Notes under the pieces: generated by a model
What the model was told of the DNA's origin: nothing
Seen by the model: the letters and a program-made list of their open reading frames with translations, nothing else
Database searches by the model: none
Source: Panorpa germanica
Taxonomy: Eukaryota; Arthropoda; Insecta; Mecoptera; Panorpidae
NCBI GenBank assembly: GCA_963678705.1
Contig: OY783214.1
Coordinates: forward strand, 16,244,001-16,308,000
DNA length: 64,000 nt
Direction: 5' to 3'
Shown here: positions 13,846-24,914 of the stretch, piece after piece
Layout: each line of letters opens with the position of its first letter
Position numbering within the stretch: the stretch's first letter is position 1
Made by a program: the position numbers and the translations under genes

Positions 13846-14524
13846 TCGTATGTATTTGAAGGTTGTGTAAAAAAATATACTGCTTTTAGTTTTCTTATGA
13901 TTTTATAATCAAAATATATTTTAGTACATTCTTTATTTTCTATAATAAAGGTGCCGTTTTATACGTCGGCTCACTGCCCTATTTTATGCGGTTCTGTTCT
14001 TGTAAAAGCCTTAACCTCTCAGGATTCAATATAAACTCCACTTCACGCACTTGCTCTTGCCGCGTTTCTTCTACTTACCCCCCCCCCCCGCTGCTTTATT
14101 CAATACATATAATAAAATGTGCAGAACTCGTCTGCACCCCCAATACCACAAAATAAACGATTTCAAAACTGTATTACTTAGATTTCTATAGCTAAACATA
14201 TCTGTGGTTGTGGCAAAATTCTCCATATTTAATTGAATAATACAGCGGCACCATACCGCATCTATTGCTTTGATTCTACCGGTAACTTATACATCACATC
14301 ACTCAATAAGTTCGTAGGATGACTGAGGATGCCATATAAATTTCCAAACTTCAAAGAACATTGGATTTAGCAAAGCAAGAATTTTTAAGAAATGTTAAAT
14401 TTCTGAGTAGGCTTTCAAAAAAAACAAAATAATTTGCTATAATTTATTTGAGATTCATTGTGTTCATACGTGTTAAAATTTGTAGTATTTTTTTGAAATT
14501 TGATTTAATTTTTCTAAATTGAAA

Positions 14525-15013
14525 ATGCCGGCCAAAGATGTTGCGCACAACAGACGTGCTACAGAAATGGTAATGTCAGCAATTTCGAATTTACAAGAAA
14601 CTACTGGATCAACTCTTAAAAGAATAACAAGTTTTATCGCGAACGCGTATAATATTGAGGAAAGTGAAATTAGGCGACCAGTTGCCACTGCCTTAAAAAG
14701 GGGCGTCACCTTTGGATTTTTGCAGAAAAGGGGTCAGCATTACCTTCTGGAAGTAGATGGTTCGTAAATACAAATTTATTTTCAAAAAACCGTCTTTTTC
14801 GTTCGACTGAAACAGATTTATGTATATTGTGGCTAAGAAGAGAAATTGTTTCTTTTCTATCGATTTAATAATGAAAATTGAAGTATTAATAAATATTTTG
14901 TAATAGCATTCCAAGACGGTGAAGACCTAGCAAGGCAACATAAGCGTCGTCGTTCGAAAAAAGGTAAAAAAGGAAGGTCCAAAAGTAAAGGTCGACGAAA
15001 ACGTCGCCGTTAG
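14525..15013 (+). CDS. Linker-histone-like small basic protein (two exons)
   Basis: Probably a DNA-binding chromatin protein. ATG at 14525 opens about 78 codons that read as an H1/H5 winged-helix (H15) domain (residues ~10-75): ATEMVMSAI, then GSTLKRITSFI, then IRRPVATALKRGV, and a C-terminal wing with LQKRGQHYLL. Exon 2 ends at the TAG at 15011-15013 and encodes an Arg/Lys-rich tail starting at RQHKRRRSKKGKK. Splicing is ambiguous. Exon 1 to 14763 (donor GTAAAT) joins in frame to 14884, giving 122 aa. Exon 1 to 14759 (weak donor GTTCGT) joins to the better TAG acceptor at 14906, giving 113 aa. AATAAA follows at 15051. The protein is much shorter than somatic H1 (about 200 aa or more) and its tail is richer in Arg, resembling sperm-specific H1-like or protamine-like proteins. 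That role is inferred. The domain call is strong and the exact junction is not. Confidence 0.8.
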
Positions 15014-15682
15014 TAAAAAGTCTATAAGAATTTTGTATTTTAATAAGGTAAATAAATAAATAAATAAATCTAATTACACAATTAAATTCATAAGCAATGA
15101 TTACCCGTTTACTTTACAGAAATTTAACATTAGTAAAAACTGACCTGTTTTAACACCGTCAGATTTATTCACTTTGCATTAATTATTATAAATTTGTTAT
15201 TTTTTGTAATAATTAAATGATAAAATGATAATTTTGTTATGATACATATGAGTCTCAATAAATTTATCACATTAGCAATTTCTGTGTTCCTGAATTACTT
15301 ACTGGCAAAGAAAAGAAAAGTCATCTATATTTTCTTTGCCAGTCTTTCAATTTCTTTTTATATTCTCACTAATGTTCATCAATTATCAGTTTTGGAAATA
15401 ATAACCCAGTACGATTTTTATCAAGTTAAACAGTTGTAGCCAACAAAAAGAAATAATAAAATAGATTTAAATAAAGACGTTCTCAAGAGTAGTTATTTCT
15501 GTTAAACCCACTCTCCAAGGATTAATGGCCGCTCGCTGGCGAGCGTTTCAAATAAGGAAATTCCCGCACTGCGCCCCTTATTTTAAGATCCAAGTAGTTT
15601 TGTTTCTATTGTTTCCAATTAATTTAAAACAATATTTACAACAGAAATTTAATAAATTTAAAAAAAAATAATTAAAAATCAA

Positions 15683-16051
15683 ATGTCTTCAAAAGTTAAC
15701 AATTTAAATGCTTTGTTCGATTATTACTCAAAAATTGGCGATAAAAATTCGAAAGGAGATCGAATATCCGTCCAGCAATTGACTCAGTGGATGAATGCAG
15801 CTAGACTACTTGGACACCATGTCACTAACGTCAACTACCAAAATTTGTTACGTCATCAGCAACGCAGCTCTTTAACTTATTCAGAATTCTTAAAATTTCT
15901 TGATGACTTATCCAGCACGGGCGCAATGAACTCAAGTGATTTGAAGAAACATTTAGCGTTAACCGGTTTACCTAGAAGTATGTCTTATAACAAGCAGTCC
16001 AGAACATTCATTTACAAATCACAAATCACTCAGATATGTCTATATTATTAA
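15683..16051 (+). CDS. p25-alpha (TPPP-like) protein, copy 1
   Basis: A 122-residue intronless frame. Residues ~8-100 resemble the p25-alpha domain of tubulin polymerization-promoting proteins: a start like LFDYYSKIGD, then SKGDRIS, LTQWMNAARLL, LTYSEFLKFLDDL, and a C-terminal block DLKKHLALTGLP. Members of this family bind tubulin and bundle microtubules; several short members are associated with cilia or sperm. The protein is shorter than vertebrate TPPP (about 175-220 aa) and lacks an N-terminal extension. The start is the first ATG after an A-rich leader. A near-identical copy lies 673 bp downstream. Absence of introns and tandem duplication are compatible with a retrocopy origin, which I infer and have not shown. 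Confidence 0.85.
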   Translation: MSSKVNNLNALFDYYSKIGDKNSKGDRISVQQLTQWMNAARLLGHHVTNVNYQNLLRHQQRSSLTYSEFLKFLDDLSSTGAMNSSDLKKHLALTGLPRSMSYNKQSRTFIYKSQITQICLYY

Positions 16052-16355
16052 CACAAGAACAATAATATATTTATTTACTTTGCAAACTGTATAACGGAAC
16101 TAATGTTTTTATTACTCTTTGAGATTTAGTTATAAATTGCTCATCTCCCGGATTCACACTTTTACAATCTACATTACAACCCACTCTCCAAGGATTAATG
16201 GCCGCTGTGTGGCGAGCGTTTCAAATAAGGAAATTTCCGCGCCGCGTTTTTTATTTTGAGATCTAAGTAGTTTTGTTTTTATTGTTTTTAATTTTATTTA
16301 AAACAATATTTGCAACAAAAAAAAAAAAATAAAATAAAAAATTAAAAAAAATCAA

Positions 16356-16727
16356 ATGTCTTCAAAATTTAACAATTTAAACGTTTTGTTCGATTATTAT
16401 TCGAAAGTTGGCGATAAAAATTCGAAAGGAGATCGAATATCCGTCGAGCAATTGACTCAGTGGATGAATGCAGCTAGACTACTTGGATACCACGTCACTA
16501 ACGTCAACTATCACACTATGTTATGTCATCAGCAGCGTAGGTCCCTAACTTATCCAGAATTTTTAAAATTTCTTGAGGACTTATCCGGCACGGGCGCGAT
16601 GAAGTCCAGTGATTTGAAGAAACATTTAGCGTTAACCAGTTTACCTACTACAAGTATGCCTCACAACACACAGCCCAGAACAGGCACTCACAAATCACAA
16701 ATCACTCAGAAATATCTATATTATTAA
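16356..16727 (+). CDS. p25-alpha (TPPP-like) protein, copy 2
   Basis: A 123-residue intronless frame, tandem duplicate of the gene 673 bp upstream and collinear with it through the whole p25-alpha domain. It keeps the GDKNSKGDRISV and LTQWMNAARLLG blocks. Replacements include NALFDYY to NVLFDYY, the central QNLLRHQQ to HTMLCHQQ, and NSSDL to KSSDL. The C-terminal tail after the domain is one residue longer and more diverged, as expected if the tail is less constrained. No frameshift or stop is present, so both copies look functional. Upstream and downstream noncoding sequence is also duplicated, so the two genes probably share expression. Confidence 0.85.
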   Translation: MSSKFNNLNVLFDYYSKVGDKNSKGDRISVEQLTQWMNAARLLGYHVTNVNYHTMLCHQQRRSLTYPEFLKFLEDLSGTGAMKSSDLKKHLALTSLPTTSMPHNTQPRTGTHKSQITQKYLYY

Positions 16728-16849
16728 CACAAGAACAATAATATATTTATTTCCTTTGCAAATTCTCTCACTGAACTAATATTTTTATTACTCTTTGAGA
16801 TTTAGTTATAAATTGCCCGGATTCGCATATTTACAATCTTACTACATTT

Positions 16850-17777
16850 TTAAAATTCTTAGGATATCGCCTTACTTTTGAAATTACAATAACACAAAAA
16901 TGGATATGATTTAAGAAATGCAAAATTTATAAAGTTAAAGATTATATTATTTACCTTTTATCACGTAACATATAACGTGTTTATTTTAACTATGGCGCAA
17001 TTAACTAATAATAATTTTTTTTTAGAATATATCAATTTTATATAAATATATATTTTATTATGTACCAAATATATAAATGTATTAATACCCATATATTTAA
17101 TTTATAAATGTGAATAAATAAATAAAAAGAGAACTATTTAACATATATAATATATTTGTAACGCATAAACACTGGCAGCCAGGTAGAAATTTTTTGCTTA
17201 TTAAATTTTTTTTCTTTTAATATTGAAAAATTGACGGAGATATTGATATTTAAAATATCAATCTCTGTTCAATTTAACCATATTTTGACATTTTAAACTC
17301 TGTTGTATAACAGAGATGGTAATTCACTACTTGTTTTGTATAACTATTTCTACTGGTTAATGAGACAAAAATAACTATTTTATTAGCTAATATTTCCTAT
17401 AACATTGTAATTTAATAAAAAAAAGGACATTTGAAGTATTGATAGCCAAATTAATCAATGTATAGTGCAGTTAGCTTGTAAATGTATAATTCACAACCCC
17501 ATTACAACACATGGGGCATACCGCATGGTGGCGGCCCTGTAACTTACCCTACAGAAGTTAGACGAATTATTAGATCACAGTGAACAGTGCAGTTCAAAAC
17601 ACCGACAATTATTTGCATATCATTAACGTTAATACTAGCGTCACATTCGTGTCATACTTCTGCAACTAATTCTATAATAGTTCTACAGTTATGTGAACAG
17701 CATTTAAACTTACGTAGGGTTAACTTAACCGTCGAGGCAAATTATACTTAAAACACATCATATATACATTTAAGTAT
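16850..17777. other. Gene-free stretch
   Basis: Very AT-rich. A palindromic TGATATTTAAAATATCA occurs around 17243-17260. No coding signal was found. Confidence 0.5.
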
Positions 17778-18278
17778 CATTCCCACTCACTGCTTTAATT
17801 TAATTTTGTATTTTGTATTTAATTTATATTCTTTAACATATGGTAATACGCGTAGTCATTCACAGTACCATTTTTAATTTAATTTATTTTTTAAGTTTTC
17901 ATAGTTTTTTTTAGAACCTTACAAGGTCCAATGTTTTAAATTGAAAATATTAAATTAAGAGGAAACTATATTATATTATAACCTCCAAAATGTATCAATC
18001 TGTCAATATGCAGTAAGATTTACTTTTAAAAGAAGTTTAATGTCACTTTTTGAAAAATATAGAAGTGAAAACAATTTTTATTACTAATTGTTATTAAAAA
18101 TAGCAATTTTGTCGAACTGTCAAAATTTATAATACTATACGTATACGCACCAACTAAATTAACTAGACTTAAATTAAAACACGAATGTGAAAAGGAATGC
18201 TTAAATGAAAACCTGAAATCTAGATTACAATATTAAATAAAAACAGTAAATTAAATATCAAAACAGTGAGTGGAAATG
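17778..18278 (-). mobile_element. 500-bp MITE, copy 2 (inverted relative to copy 1)
   Basis: Starts CATTCCCACTCACTG and ends CAGTGAGTGGAAATG. Its reverse complement follows 11156-11655 along its length, with scattered differences. No ORF belongs to the element. The two copies lie 6.1 kb apart in opposite orientation and enclose the linker-histone-like and TPPP-like genes. Confidence 0.8.
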
Positions 18279-20530
18279 AGCTTTATATTACATACAAATT
18301 CATTAAGTTAAAATTACGACAACGCCATTTTATATCTATTATTTCATAAACCGAATAGTATAAAACATATTTCCTAAGAAATGTATTTACGCTATGCGCC
18401 ATTCGTATTTCCATACTCGAAATCCCATTATAAACCATTTCGCAATTTTGCAAATGTAATTTTAACCACAAATAAAGCTTTCAGCCTTCCATTGAATATT
18501 TCCATGATTCCATGATTCCATGCTCTATGTTGGTACGACTGTTATGAAATAGAAATTGCTGTGGTTGATTGGTTATTTCCGCTGAATGGCGTGAAGTTGT
18601 CTACGTTACTTGCCCTGAAGGGTGATTCTGCCCCGATGCTGCTCAGTACTCAGGATTTTGTGATTTCTCGAAATCTCTGGCTTTGCATGTAAAATAAATG
18701 TAGACAATATGTATTTTAAAATAATGTATGATTCTATCAGTACTCTCTAAAGAATAATTAAAGGCTAAATTGTAGGTAGGTCATCAACTAGGCTTACAAT
18801 TTCGACCTTGAAACGCTATGAGAACCTAGATGTTCTATATTGATGCGCTACATTTCGACTCGGATATTGATATGGTATCTTAACACAATCACATTTATAT
18901 TAATAACGCAATGCAATCAATGATTATTAACAAGTGCAACGTCGTAATAGGTAATCGTCGTTGAGAGCTTTGTAAACAATACATACTCTTACTATTTCAT
19001 TAGTTAGATTATATCATTCTCCAAAATATACTTAGATAAGATAACATTCCTGACGCCACACATTTGAAAAAAAATATATTCTTTAGTCTTTTTCTTTTTG
19101 AAATCGAATTTTCTTTGTTGGAATTTTATTTCAATTGAAATCTTTTACTTATTTATTGTTAGCGAAGCACAGTGCAAAGTGCAGTGTTTGTTGTATATTT
19201 AACTCTTAACGAATCAAATCTCGATCTGGTCTCTCTAATGCCCTAAGTTATTATTCCCGTGTACGTATATCAAACAAAGATATTGGTATAATTACTTAAT
19301 TAAAAGCTTTTTCTGGTAAAGATGGCTAAGTGGTTCAAAAACGCAAATATTTGCATTTCCATTTATTTTATAAAACCATTTCGTTTCAGTAAATTGAAAT
19401 TCGTTAGAAAAACAGAAGATTATTTTAGCTAAAATTTATTACATAAGTTTTCTATATAGGATAAAGCTCCCCTATTGATTAGGCAGTTTTAATGAAATAA
19501 TAAAATTATTGATAAAATAAAATATGAAATTTCATTACTTTTTTATAATTAGGTATAAACTATGTTACTTATATCCAACGTTTCGTGACATACTTGACTT
19601 TTACACACAAACATCTACGTTTTCGCATATTAGTATATTCGTAATTGCAAAAATATATACAGCCGTTCAAGAAAAAACACATCAAATGATAATTATAGGA
19701 TAACATGACGAGCCATTAAGATTTAGAGGATAGATCTCATCAATAAGGTATAAAAAGTACTCTGCAAATATGTCCAAATGAATTGGATGTAATAAATATT
19801 ACCAAAATGTTTGATCTAATTATTCAGAGATAAGCACACTTTCTACTTTGTGTAATTGCATAAAAACAGATATTGCTTTTTTCTGTAACTCGATAGTTAC
19901 ATCCGTGACGTCATTCGCATAAATAATTAACAAAGCAAATCAATGATAAATTGCAGCTGATTTGTTGTGAGGGTTTTTCCGTATTCTCATTTACTGGTAT
20001 TCAGTCAATGCCGCAGATCGTGCCTTCATCGCAGCTTCAACGTAGGTTTAAACTGGTAGGTCTGTGCATGAATGGATAATGGATTTGCTCATGCATCGAT
20101 GTTTTTTAATAATCAAATTGAAACGTGCTCGGGAATAAGTTTAGCAAAATGATATTAAAACTCAAATGTGTTTAAAGCAGATTGATTTTAAAGCAAGTAG
20201 ATTTATCTGCAAAGCAAATATATTATCATTTCGATTTTAATTAATTTTACTCTAGTCTTTTTCACTTCCATTTGCAGTTACTTTTATTAATGAAGCTTAT
20301 TCGGAGTGTGATGGATTTTTGTGTCTCATTCACAGTTCAAATAAAAATTGAAGGTGTTCAAATTCAAACAATAAAATTTGTCAACATTTTACGACGTCAT
20401 TAGTGATACGAGTAGTATGGAAAAAGGACGATATTAAATAAATACAAAGCAAAGGTGCAACCTTCTTTACTTTAAGTATATTAAATCTGTATGTGTTAAA
20501 GATAACGTTATGTACTCTGCTTATCTTATG
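18279..20530. other. Gene-free stretch
   Basis: No domain-bearing ORF and no repeat partner elsewhere in the window was noticed. Confidence 0.5.
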
Positions 20531-20969
20531 CTTCGTACACATTGGTGCGACTTAAGCATGCGACATCCAATATTTGTTGGAAGAAGTTGTAGAACACGTC
20601 CACATTGGTGTGACACGTTACTTAATACATCGGTATCTTTTGTAGTTCCTACCACTTTTGCATGTTTAGAAAAATAAGTAATAATAGTCAGTTCTTTACA
20701 ATAGGGTCTGTTCTACAAGGAACACTTAAAAGTTTATGCAGCGGTATCTTTTTTATTAAATTCAATGCGTTGGCTGCTTTCCATGTAGATAGTCGCTTGA
20801 TGAACACTTACCGCAAAACAGAGATAATATTTCATTGTTTTTGATATTAGATCTGGGCCTGTTGGCAGCGGCTGCTTATGTGATGCTAGGGACAACTACT
20901 GAGATTGTACTAATGAAAATATATAAATGTTGGATGTCGCATGTTTAAGTGGCACCAATGTGTACGAAG
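20531..20969. mobile_element. 439-bp element with ~45-bp terminal inverted repeats
   Basis: The left end (CTTCGTACACATTGGTGCGA and on to about 20580) is the near-perfect inverse of the right end (about 20923-20969, finishing CACCAATGTGTACGAAG). The interior has no transposase; the short ORFs inside are incidental. Long terminal repeats on a short noncoding body fit a MITE. The superfamily is unassigned because no clear target duplication is visible. Confidence 0.7.
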
Positions 20970-21201
20970 TATTAGGCATCAATTCAGTTTTTGTACAAAT
21001 AACACCACTAGGACAGCAACACCAACACCAACACATCGATATCGAAGTCAATGTGAAACAAATACTGCGGGCATTATCATGCGATTTATCTTTTTCAAGT
21101 GAAATATGTTATTGTTTTGAAACATGGCAACAGTGATTACTAGCCATGGCTATAACGTGGTGCGGTATGAGGGGAAGAGTGATTGCGGTTTCACATTCCG
21201 G

Positions 21202-21207
21202 TATAAA
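21202..21207 (+). promoter_or_regulatory. TATA box of the double-knottin gene
   Basis: TATAAA lies 98 bp upstream of the ATG at 21305. A start site about 25-30 bp downstream (near 21235) would give a 5' leader of roughly 70 bases. Position and match are good; the start site itself was not seen. Confidence 0.5.
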
Positions 21208-21304
21208 ACTGTTGATCACACAAAACGCATAATTAGTTTAATTAAAACGCTGAAAACGTGAACATAACAAATTATAAAATAATAGTTCGTTTAACATCTT
21301 CATT

Positions 21305-22867
21305 ATGAAATACGTTTTACATTTTGTTTTTGTATTGTTCCTAATTGTTGCTGTATCTGGGAATTACCAGCCGCGATGCGCTGAAGTTGGACAACCGGTA
21401 AATATCTTTAAAATTTTAATTACAAATACCCACTAAACACTGTAACTTATGTCTCAACAAATTTGCTATAGAAATATTATTACGTAAAAGCTATGGGTCC
21501 TTCATACGATCAGATCAGATTGTTATCAGAGTGTTAGGACGAATCTGTAACGATTCCGTGTATGGAAAGTGAAACGGTACTAATCTGAAAACATAGGAAG
21601 ACCATAAAAACATCTGATATGTAAACAATCACGCCGTCAGTACCTTAACGTTTAGTAATACACCACTGCTCATTTGTACTGTATACATGATATGCATGTA
21701 TCTCAGTATTGTTTGGAGCTGTACGATTTTGAGATGGTAGTACTACGGCACTTTGATGCCAAGACGAGCAAAGCCGAACAAAGCTGAACATATTCGATTT
21801 AGCTTTTAACAAATACAATGATTAACCAAATTTGTTCCTTGTTTCATGTCTAAGTCTCTATTACAAATATCTAATTTGATCTACTATATTTTAACAGTAG
21901 TAATATTTTTGTTGCAAAATGTTGGCTCACTGCAACGATGCACATTTCAACTTTTGGATGCGCTTTTACTATTAGGTATATTAAAAATTATTAATTTAAC
22001 TACAACGCAGCATTGCAACCTGTTATGAATATTTTTTAATTTTAATTTTAGTGTACGTATCATAGCCAATGCTGTTCAAATAATTGTATGTTCTACTTGC
22101 ACAAATGCGTTTCCGGAAGAAGAGGCAAGGATCCGGTTGCTGACAACGAAACGAAATGTCTAAACATCGGGCAATCAGTAAGTTAATACAACAACTGTAA
22201 ATAAATTCTCCTGAAGAATTTCTAATTTCGATGATCTAATAGGAGTGAGTTTTTCATCCAGTGTGTATTTCTGATCGACTCTTCTATTTTGTGTATATTT
22301 GTTAAACATTAATTTGGGCTCTGTTTAGTATACTCTGTTTTGACGACCTTGAATCTAGAAGAAGTTGTAGCTTGTTATACGACCTTTATTATATAAAGGT
22401 TATTCAAATCAAATTATTCTACGTCACGTGTAGTATTAAACACGTTCGTCTGCCATGTTAGCAGCCAGTCTCATCGAACTTGCGATATCAGTTTCTGTTA
22501 CTGAACGGTGTTAGGAATACACAATACCAATAGGCAGAAGATAATATCAAAGTGATAATTAAGTTAATTTATGAAATCTATAGAAATGGATCAGAGTCTA
22601 TCATTTTGTTTGCGTTAAACACACAATAAAGAAAAGTAAATTTTGAGAAAAACGCATTTCATGTTTTGAAGATTAAATCTTTGAAAGGTCCTGAAATGTT
22701 TTTTTTAACAAAGATCTGTTGAAGTCTTAGAGTTTAATAGATTTTCGTAATAAATATGTTTGAATCTGAAGAAAATAGCCTTACATTATTTTCATTTACA
22801 GTGTTCCTCTCCCGAGCAATGCTGCAGCAAAAGATGTCCTTCGTATTGGGCTAAGTGTACCACTTAA
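21305..22867 (+). CDS. Secreted double cystine-knot (knottin) peptide, three exons
   Basis: Exons 21305-21397, 22052-22177 and 22802-22867 all join in phase 0 with good sites (donors CCG|GTAAAT and TCA|GTAAGT; acceptors TTTTAG and TTACAG). They give 94 residues. Residues 1-19 form a hydrophobic signal peptide (MKYVLHFVFVLF then small residues), so the product is secreted. The mature part has two modules with identical spacing, C-x6-C-x5-CC-x3-C-x6-C, the inhibitor-cystine-knot pattern. They are joined by a charged linker of about 16 residues containing SGRRGK, a possible proprotein-cleavage site. In each module the intron falls just before the second Cys. Insects have non-venom ICK peptides in neural, defence and developmental settings as well as venom ones. 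Nothing here shows toxicity, so I call the fold only. Confidence 0.85.
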
Positions 22868-23273
22868 GAGAATCCTTAACAATCTAATCACTACAAAATT
22901 TCGTAAATATTATCTCTCATACTTTTAATGTGAAGTATGCCATGAATTTTAATTAATTATTTTTGTTTAATTTAATTTAGTCTATGTTAATTTAGTTTCA
23001 TTTTAGCAAACTAAATTTTTTTAAAACTTTTTTTGTTAATATATTTGAAAAATGGCGTAAGAAAATCAGATTTTTGAAATCGAAATAGTTTAAATTTATT
23101 ATGAATAAATTTTAAATTATAATAAAAGATTTTTTATATATTTTTTTTCATTCCTGATTCATCATTTTTAAAGTTCTATTAACCTTACTTTTGATTCAGG
23201 TTAATTTAACGTAATTATTACTATATAGAGCACAAATTGTTTATCTAAAACAAATAAATTTAATAAAATCAAA

Positions 23274-24470
23274 ATGGATATTTGGATGCAACTAATGCAA
23301 TTGCGTATGAGCTCCAGTCCCGACGAGGATCCTGGTGATGATCCATATTGCGATACATCATCATCATCCAGTGCACCAGAAGACGATACCAAGGCACCTT
23401 CATGTACATGTACCGTCTGTGAGACTTGCGAATCAACAGAAAATGTTTTGGATCTAACACCTAACGTGAATTTAACATTTTCATACTTCGAATCCATAGC
23501 AGCGGCGTGCGTTTTGGAAAAAGGCATCGATGAACTGTATATGTTCGGACGGGGTGACATCTCGCATGATTCTGTCATGCCTGATTTAAAGGAACGCTTC
23601 AGCCATGTGTGCGAGAGAGCGGAGGGAAATAATAAATTCGATAAAGAGACCATTGAACTAATTGAGGTAGCTTTGCCAAAATTAGTTCAACGAAAGATTC
23701 AGGACGACAGATATTTCTTGAAGACAACTTTACAGAATGCCTGGTCTGATTTGATAACTGGCCGTGGTTTCATGTCCCTTCAAGAAACAGTTTATTTCAT
23801 TATTAAATTGAGGAATAACAAAATGAAAGTATTTGACAATGCTAAAGAATTGGATCTCAAAATGAAAAGCTTGAAGTTTGAGCAAAAAGAATTACGCGCA
23901 AAAAGTAAATTGAAGAAATCTTCATTAGAGAGACAGATAGGATTGCTTGCCAGAAAGGAGCATGACAGCTGCGTTATTTGCCAACATGAACTTAGACTTA
24001 CCGACAAATGGGAGCGTGCCCGACATGAGCAAGTTCTTCATATATTGTTAAGAAAAGAAGAAGCGTACAGCGATGATAAATACATCAACAAAAACAAAAT
24101 ATTTGATGACAACAGAATCAATGCAGAGGTTGTAAAATTCTACTCAGAAAAGATAGATACAATGCAAAAGCAAGTTTTCTGGTGGAGCGATACTTATGAT
24201 CACGAGATTGAGAAATTAGATAATACTATCCTTAAAAAAACTCAAGAACTCGAAGATTTCTTTCCGCAACTATTAAGAATTACCTATGATTTCGAAAGTC
24301 GCAAGAATGAGATGGAAAATCACATCAATCACAGGGACGAAATCATTGAACACAAGAGAAAGACGGCTGCAGCAACAGTAATTCAATCATTTTGGAGAGG
24401 AATATTGTTCAGACATCCTGAATTTGTTCCCAAGCCACCGAAAAAGGGTAAAAAAGAAAAGAATAAATAA
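23274..24470 (+). CDS. IQ-motif protein resembling dynein regulatory complex subunit 9 (IQCG/DRC9), copy 1
   Basis: A single 398-codon exon. Residues 1-55 are acidic/Ser-rich with a cysteine cluster (CTCTVCETC, 44-52). The middle is mostly charged and helical, with blocks such as ACVLEKGIDELY, LQETVYFIIKLRN and DKWERARHEQ (likely coiled coil). A C-terminal IQ motif (VIQSFWRGILFR, ~371-382) is followed by a basic tail. This order, a long coiled coil with one IQ motif near the end, fits DRC9/IQCG, a calmodulin-binding subunit of the nexin-dynein regulatory complex in motile axonemes. Vertebrate IQCG is of similar length (about 440 aa). Two AATAAA signals follow at 24519-24530. A diverged paralogue begins 445 bp downstream on the same strand. 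The family call is moderately sure and the specific subunit less so. Confidence 0.75.
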   Translation: MDIWMQLMQLRMSSSPDEDPGDDPYCDTSSSSSAPEDDTKAPSCTCTVCETCESTENVLDLTPNVNLTFSYFESIAAACVLEKGIDELYMFGRGDISHDSVMPDLKERFSHVCERAEGNNKFDKETIELIEVALPKLVQRKIQDDRYFLKTTLQNAWSDLITGRGFMSLQETVYFIIKLRNNKMKVFDNAKELDLKMKSLKFEQKELRAKSKLKKSSLERQIGLLARKEHDSCVICQHELRLTDKWERARHEQVLHILLRKEEAYSDDKYINKNKIFDDNRINAEVVKFYSEKIDTMQKQVFWWSDTYDHEIEKLDNTILKKTQELEDFFPQLLRITYDFESRKNEMENHINHRDEIIEHKRKTAAATVIQSFWRGILFRHPEFVPKPPKKGKKEKNK

Positions 24471-24518
24471 AAATGTATAAATCTTAACTAAATGTTTGAG
24501 ATGTGTTATGTCTAAATT

Positions 24519-24530
24519 AATAAAAATAAA
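24519..24530 (+). terminator. Poly(A) signals after the first DRC9-like gene
   Basis: Two overlapping AATAAA hexamers lie about 50 bases after the stop codon, well before the next gene's ATG at 24915. This supports separate transcription of the two paralogues. Confidence 0.6.
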
Positions 24531-24914
24531 ATATTCTTTGTTTAATAATCATCAACGTTTGATTGTAGTCGATGGCATCGCTCAAATTCAATGGAATTTA
24601 GCTAATATTTATGTGAGTATGTTTTGTGAATGGCTTAGTCGTTTTTATCATTTCAACCTTTAATGAAATCTGTATTCACATAGTATACCATGATGATTGT
24701 CAGTTAGATTTTGTTTTTATTTTAGTTTAAGTTAAGTTTAGTATAGCACAGCACTAAATTTAATTTCTTTTAGCTTATATTTTATTTAGTAAATATAGAT
24801 TACTCATAATTATGGTATTGAATTAATTGTGATAGTTTTATTGTTAATTGGATATTGATTATGGTAAAATAAGGTAAAATTATAAGTATAAAATCTGATC
24901 CATTTATTGTCGAG

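Larger units (their letters stand above)
11656..14524. other. Gene-free stretch before the histone-like gene
   Basis: Contains one possible isolated exon (12857-12945), a second copy of the dispersed repeat (13741-13845) and a short poly-C run near 14083. ORFs at 13210-13543 on both strands show no domain. Confidence 0.45.
15504..16849 (+). repeat. Back-to-back tandem duplication of a gene with its promoter (unit ~673 bp)
   Basis: Two adjoining units start at AACCCACTCTCCAAGGATTA (about 15504 and 16177) and run through a matching 5' region, CDS and 3' region to a CAATCT...ACATT end. Start codons are exactly 673 bp apart. Similarity covers about 170 bp upstream of each ATG and about 120 bp after each stop, so promoter and 3' end were copied together. 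Unit 1 contains CGCTCGC..GCGAGCG, a palindrome at 15530-15545; its left arm is altered in unit 2. Confidence 0.9.
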
